This document shows, one piece after another, positions 59,564 through 64,000 of a stretch of DNA of 64,000 bases. This DNA is from Anaspis maculata. Taxonomy: Eukaryota > Arthropoda > Insecta > Coleoptera > Scraptiidae. The first letter of the stretch is position 1; every line of letters begins with the position of its first letter. The stretch is taken from NCBI GenBank assembly GCA_949128115.1, contig OX421961.1, positions 121,213,050 through 121,277,049 of the forward strand. Direction: 5' to 3'. Position numbers and translations under genes: made by a program. The notes beneath the pieces are model-generated. The model was given only the letters and a program-made list of their open reading frames with translations, did not search any database and had not been told where the DNA came from.

Positions 59564-61125
59564 ATACTATGTACTCCCCCTGTATCAATGTGCCTCTCTC
59601 TCCCCTATCTATTCCAATTCCTAGTGCTCAAAAACATCTTCCTACCCTACCTAGTAAAAGAGCGAAAACCGGCCCTTGCACTCAATAAGTTTCTATTTTG
59701 TGAAGTTTGCAAAGTACTTTGTAAATTTTGGCATATAAAATTAAGAATCATGAGATGAAAGACCTGGTTTTGCTCTTTTACTATAAGTACAGGGTGTCCC
59801 TAAATCAACCTGTAAAACTTCAGCAGCAGATTCTACGAACAAGAATTCAAAAGAAAAGTTTTTATAAACTTGGGTCAAAAAAATTTCGTAGGGGCGCTAC
59901 GACCCCTAAGGTGAGCGCCCCTGAAGATGGTCTTTATTCATTATCTCCGAAACTAGTTGGGTTAATCGATGAAATTCATCACATCTACGACCTCTTCATG
60001 CTCAACAAGACGGGGCAAAAATAATTTAAAAATATTCACCGGAAGTGGATCCTAGGTCCAAACTAGGAGTAGTCAAAAGGATCCCAACTTTCTTGCATGT
60101 ATTTTTTACTATTTCGATGTGACTTTGTGGAAATTTAAAGTATTTTTCTGAACAAAAGTACTCTTGTTGAACATCGATAAGAATATTCACCATGTCCAAG
60201 TAAAATTCCAATAAAACGCTATGCGTGACATGGTGGAGGCGCCGGGTACTTAGGGCTCTTCCTTTGTCCATAAAAAGAACCAGGGTGGCAAAAGGCCGGC
60301 GACCTCCAACATGTCGCGCATAGTGTTGCCCTTTGTGACTAGCTTGCTCTGTCGTGGCTAGAATGGTTGTCATCATCTTTTTTTATCTTGATTATCTTTC
60401 CTGATATCCAGCGTATGAGCTGTAAGGTAAAGGTCACAGGACTCATAGGCTTTGATACACGTTAATTCATCCGCTAACTGCATCTACCTAACTATGTCTA
60501 CCTTGTTGGATTTTGGTGGGCGGGATATTCCTATAATTTTACCTGCCTACCTCTGCAGGATAATTATACAAACATGAAATCTGACAAAACTTGAAGAAAA
60601 ACCAAGTGTTCTTTCTCCAAATTTTTGAAGCTAGAAAAAGTCATGAATAAAGCAGCCTTTTCGTCACTGAGTAGGTATAGCACTACAGAAAAAAAAAGTA
60701 AAATAATATTTTATGTAACAAGTACCTACGCGAAATAGAAGTTTATCGGACGCATCCATTTTTTTCGAATGACATACGTACCTACATAATACATAATAAT
60801 TAATAACGAAAGAGCCCGTCAAAGCTTTTGCGTAGGTACCTACATGTAGCATACAACTTTTTTTTTAATATAAGCTCTCCAAACAGGAACTTGTATAACC
60901 TAGCTATAACCGTCGTTACACATTCTGTAAAAATGTGATTATAACAAAAGACTGTTCCTTGACGTCTTCACAAACCTAGTTCTTCAAAGTACCTAGGCAG
61001 CACCCTACGGACTCAAACCAGTCGTAAAGCAGCCTGTTTTGGAGAGCCTGTACTAAAAATGTATTTTTTTCAAGTTTTGGTGTTCCACTTGTCTAATGTC
61101 TAACATAACACAGTATTACGTGCAG

Positions 61126-61326
61126 GATGGCAGAAAATTGGGTTACGGTGCTATGCAAGGGATTCCCATGGTGGCGTCGTCTCCGGTGCGGCACGATTCC
61201 CCCATAGGCGTCCATCCTTTGGAGGTGCAGGCGTACCAGCCGCCGTGGAAGGCCCTGTCGGATTTCGTCGTCCATTCAGATCTCGATCAACCACACCAAC
61301 CCGCTTTCCAGCAGCTCGTCAATCAG
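61126..61326 (+). CDS. tup: Islet factor, exon with Isl-type partner-binding segment
   Basis: The acceptor is TATTACGTGCAG and the donor CAG|GTAATT. It enters and leaves in phase 0 and encodes residues 270-336. The stretch GIPMVASSPVRHD, then VHPLEVQAYQPPWKALSDF, corresponds to the segment of vertebrate ISL1 that binds the LIM domains of Lhx3/4-type partners, followed by the conserved QPAFQQLVN tail. This segment lets islet join LDB-linked LIM-HD complexes in motor neurons. The frame upstream of the acceptor is open, but only the choice at 61126 keeps the ISL alignment. Confidence 0.95.
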
Positions 61327-61801
61327 GTAATTATAGCAGAATACGCTTGAGCTATTCAAAATCAATTACCAGCGAGTAGACAACCAGTTATACACAGTTT
61401 GAGTAACTTAAAGTCGTTTTGCAGTGTTTTTGGAAAAGGAAAAATCAATTTTTTTCAGGTCAGCCGGGTAGATATTCTAGTTCTTCATATCTAGCATCAC
61501 TTCTGTGAGATTTATTTTGGCATCAAATCAAGACTGAAGCAACAATCTTCATTGACATGATATTTATTTAAATGCCGTGCAAAAAAAACTATCCAAGTTA
61601 TGTTAAAATTTTGAAAGCTAAGCTATTTACCTGGCTGATTTGCAGAAAATTGGATAGGAATCATGCTTTTTTAGAGAAACTGCAGAAACTGTGGAATTGT
61701 ATAACTGATTGCCTGCCCACTGGCGGGAACTGAATGCTCAAGCTTCAGATTTTTTGATAAGAATCGAGACAAGAGTAATGAAACGATTTGTGAATTTCTA
61801 G
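61327..61801 (+). other. tup intron (475 bp)
   Basis: It is bounded by GTAATT and GTGAATTTCTAG. It is AT-rich with no repeats noted. Confidence 0.9.
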
Positions 61802-61969
61802 ATGCACGGCTACGACCTGCCGCCCCCTTCTATGGGTCCAACGTCCGGGCCACCCCCCGGAATGCTGCCGTCATCAGCGCCGCCATCTGACGTCATGACC
61901 CATCCCGACAGCACGGACAGCTACGTCACGTACCTCGAAAGCGACGACAGTATGCCCGCCAGCCCCTAA
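61802..61969 (+). CDS. tup: Islet factor, last coding exon with stop
   Basis: It follows acceptor GTGAATTTCTAG in phase 0 and encodes residues 337-391. The sequence is Pro/Ser/Met-rich and ends with an acidic YVTYLESDDSMPASP, then TAA at 61967-61969. A short C-terminal SM-x-ASP motif is shared with vertebrate ISL1. The start of the exon is fixed by frame and by loss of similarity upstream. Confidence 0.93.
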   Translation: MHGYDLPPPSMGPTSGPPPGMLPSSAPPSDVMTHPDSTDSYVTYLESDDSMPASP

Positions 61970-62865
61970 CACCCCCAAAACTAGCCTCCCCCGCCGTTCC
62001 CACCCTCACTGAACACCCTATCACCGCATTTCCTCGCCTCTCTTCTTCTTTATCAAAACCGAACATTTTTCCAAATGCTGCAATGGCATAGACCGTAATA
62101 CGAATTCTTGAGAGAAAAGAACAATTATTTTCTGTTGTTGTTGTTGATAATAATTTATTTGATAAAACTAAACACACTGAATTGACCAGCAAAGAAACAT
62201 ATCGAATGAAAGATCGACGCACCAGAAGCAAATTACACTTATTGTTCAATTTTTTGTTTGTTGGTCACTTCTATAATTAGAACAAATATTATTCCTTGTT
62301 GTTGTTGTTTGCGTCGTTTTGTCCATCAATTTGGAAAATGGATGTTCTGTTGTTATGTTCTTGGAGAAATGATGATGTATTATTGGTAAAATTCTGTGGT
62401 AAAATGAAACGAAAATAAAACCAAGTCTATCTCTCTGTCTCTCTCCCCCTCTCTTCTAAAAAGGGTACGCCTGGGTTTACCTACCTAACACACTGTACCA
62501 TATTGTAATTTATATCTATTGTAATATTTTGATTGTACAATTTGTTATTTGAAAATCTAACTTGTCGCTATTTTGTAGATGTTATTAATTTTAGATTTAC
62601 TCTATACTGATGATGATGTGCATTCGAATGTATGATATTTTTACAAAAAACGAAAACAACACGCATAATAATACAATACCATATTATACTTTTATCCCAT
62701 CGAAATGATTTATTTATTGCAATATTTGACGGGAAAAACAAAAAGCAGAAAAACGACGATGTGTTTGATAAAAAAACAACTGGAGCAACCAAAATTATAT
62801 ACATGTAAATAATGTTATTTGAAAAATTAATTTGTAAATAAACACAATGAGATAATCATTTGCGA
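61970..62865 (+). promoter_or_regulatory. tup 3' UTR with two poly(A) signals and two Pumilio-type motifs
   Basis: AATAAA occurs at 62414-62419 and 62837-62842, with T-rich DNA after the second. TGTAAATA, the core recognised by Pumilio-family proteins, occurs twice near the end, at 62804-62811 and 62833-62840; the second overlaps the distal poly(A) signal. T- and CT-rich runs lie around 62440-62460. The extent of the UTR is inferred from these signals. Confidence 0.6.
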
Positions 62866-62994
62866 TATTTTGTATCATTATTGATCTTATATTACCTCAT
62901 AGCTACCTAGAAAACTACAACCTTGCATAACCTTATTACCTTAAACGGTCTCCAGTACCAACTTAATTGGCAACTAGTTATACAAAATACATTA

Positions 62995-63285
62995 CTTTTC
63001 AGATCTCTAGAAAATAAAAAGAAAAATCAATATTCGGATCTGTAGCACCATTATCAACAGTGCTCTACCTAGCTTATGAAAAATGCTGCTAATTTGTGTG
63101 CTTATCTACCTCTTAGGAATCATTTTAAGGAATTTTCTATGAATTAATAAGTTCATAGTGTTATAGAAAAGCAGATGCATACAAATAAGCGACATTTTTC
63201 ATAATACATACCATGTAGAATAAAATTAATGGCACTACAGATCCGAATATTGATATTCTTTAATTTTCTGAGAGATTTCAAAAAG
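62995..63285. mobile_element. Hairpin element downstream of tup, ~290 bp
   Basis: The left arm contains CAGATCTCTAGAAAAT, ATCAATATTCGGATCTGTAG and TTATGAAAAATG. The right arm contains CATTTTTCATAA, CTACAGATCCGAATATTGAT and ATTTTCTGAGAGATTTC as their complements, with small gaps. The family is not recognised. Confidence 0.75.
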
Positions 63286-64000
63286 AGAATGATTGTAAAC
63301 CATGTAATTTCCTGAAAGTTCGCAACCCAATATACATCATTGGCGCAGCTTCAGGAAATATACCCGGCGTCATAGAAACACAATCACAATAATATTTTTC
63401 GTTTAAATTACTGTTTATTTTATTCAAAATTTACAATACATATTGGAAATGATTTCCATTTTCATCCAGGCATGCAGTCAGCATAGACAAGCAAGCTCTT
63501 TGACGAGGCGTGGTGACGACTGGAGGCTCGGATAAAAGCGTGCTTCCGGATAAAAGGCACGAATAATGCCACTCATGATTTTGACGTAAATACCACTCAC
63601 TAGAAATTCTTAAACCTCCCTAAGATGTATAATTGGTTGCCTAAGATCAGAAAGTAGCATGGTCACGTGGTTTCCAAACATTCGCGAAGACACTGCTGTA
63701 TAATTGGTTGCCGCTCTAGTACGTTTCGTTTGGGTGTGCGCATATGTGGCGCGAATTTCATAGTTTCGTACACCGTACACCGATATTGAAAATCAACACT
63801 AGAAAATCTTGAGGTGCACCTAAAATTCCACCAATAATTTGGGGTGTTTGTAAAAGTGACAGCCAGAAACCAGTAGCTAGTCAGGGGGGTAGACAGAGCA
63901 TGCAGCGTTGCCATTCAACTGACTGATGTACGAAATTTTTCAAAATTTGGCGCCTTTACGCAAGCGCACCTGCCCAAACGAAATGGCCTATTGAGACGTC
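63286..64000. other. Unassigned DNA at the right edge
   Basis: Apart from the transposase remnant no gene is seen. TGTATAATTGGTTGCC recurs at about 63626 and 63699, a short direct repeat. The last 40 bases (TGCGCTTGCG region, minus strand) resemble a stretch near 2380. Confidence 0.4.
63430..63530 (-). pseudogene. C-terminal remnant of a transposase-like protein
   Basis: On the minus strand the frame reads a PRQRACLSMLTACLDENGN-like stretch with HFQYVL and a stop at about 63430. This resembles the C-terminal end of insect Tc-like transposases whose last residues are of the type C(I/L)xxNGxHFxxLL. Nothing upstream was recognised. The match is short. Confidence 0.35.

Larger units (their letters stand above)
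50474..61125 (+). other. tup intron (10.7 kb) between homeodomain and partner-binding exons
   Basis: It is bounded by GTTGGT and TATTACGTGCAG. Stretches 50500-52980, 54720-57180, 57260-58220 and 59570-61120 show no gene. It contains core-element copies 5 and 6, several inverted repeats, a SINE and an LTR fragment. 55620-56340 is GC- and CpG-rich compared with the rest of the intron. Confidence 0.9.

Overview
The window is AT-rich animal DNA dominated by introns and mobile-element debris. It carries one recognisable protein-coding gene, on the + strand: an islet-class LIM-homeodomain transcription factor (tailup/tup in insects, ISL1/2 in vertebrates). Five coding exons can be joined with consistent splice phases: 27205-27397 (LIM1), 35513-35823 (LIM2), 50169-50473 (homeodomain), 61126-61326 (Isl-type partner-binding segment) and 61802-61969 (C-terminus and stop). 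They give 391 residues. The start codon lies in an upstream exon that I could not identify, inside or outside the window. The gene, the jockey/CR1-, RTE- and gypsy-like elements, the tRNA-derived SINEs and the abundant CAGGGTG-ended elements all fit an insect. I cannot assign an order.

Layout. 1-2640: a gypsy RT/RNase H fragment fused to an LTR piece, then unassigned DNA. 2640-5085: a higher-order tandem array of 40-bp subunits grouped in sixes (240 bp). 5086-27204: upstream or 5'-intronic DNA with LINE fragments, several hairpin (MITE-like) elements, a mariner-like element, a complete non-autonomous hAT-like element with an exact 8-bp target duplication, a solo LTR with a 4-bp duplication, and a SINE with a 15-bp duplication ending 75 bp before the LIM1 exon. 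Intron 27398-35512: an internally deleted LINE interrupted by a long-TIR element, then a 2.2-kb near-perfect palindrome. Intron 35824-50168: a triple-nested MITE, a second 1.7-kb foldback, a ~140-bp degenerate array flanked by direct repeats, an (AT)n tract, a large inverted pair and a ~130-bp degenerate array. Intron 50474-61125: more inverted repeats, a SINE with a perfect B box, and an LTR fragment. 61970-~62860: the tup 3' UTR with two Pumilio-type motifs and two AATAAA signals. 62900-64000: a hairpin element and a transposase remnant.

How it works together. The only cellular product is the islet factor, which in known systems specifies motor neurons, heart and other tissues through LIM-domain complexes with LDB/Chip and LIM-HD partners. 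Its ~35 kb of introns are large, which is usual for developmental regulators. Much of that length is repeats, and two of them would form very long hairpins in the pre-mRNA. A short element with a strongly conserved core (CTCCTCCGCCAATTGTACGG) recurs six times and matches no family I can name. I did not find a convincing new gene system. The strongest unexplained structures are the 40/240-bp array, the six-copy core element, the two giant palindromes and a 67-codon open stretch inside the long-TIR element.
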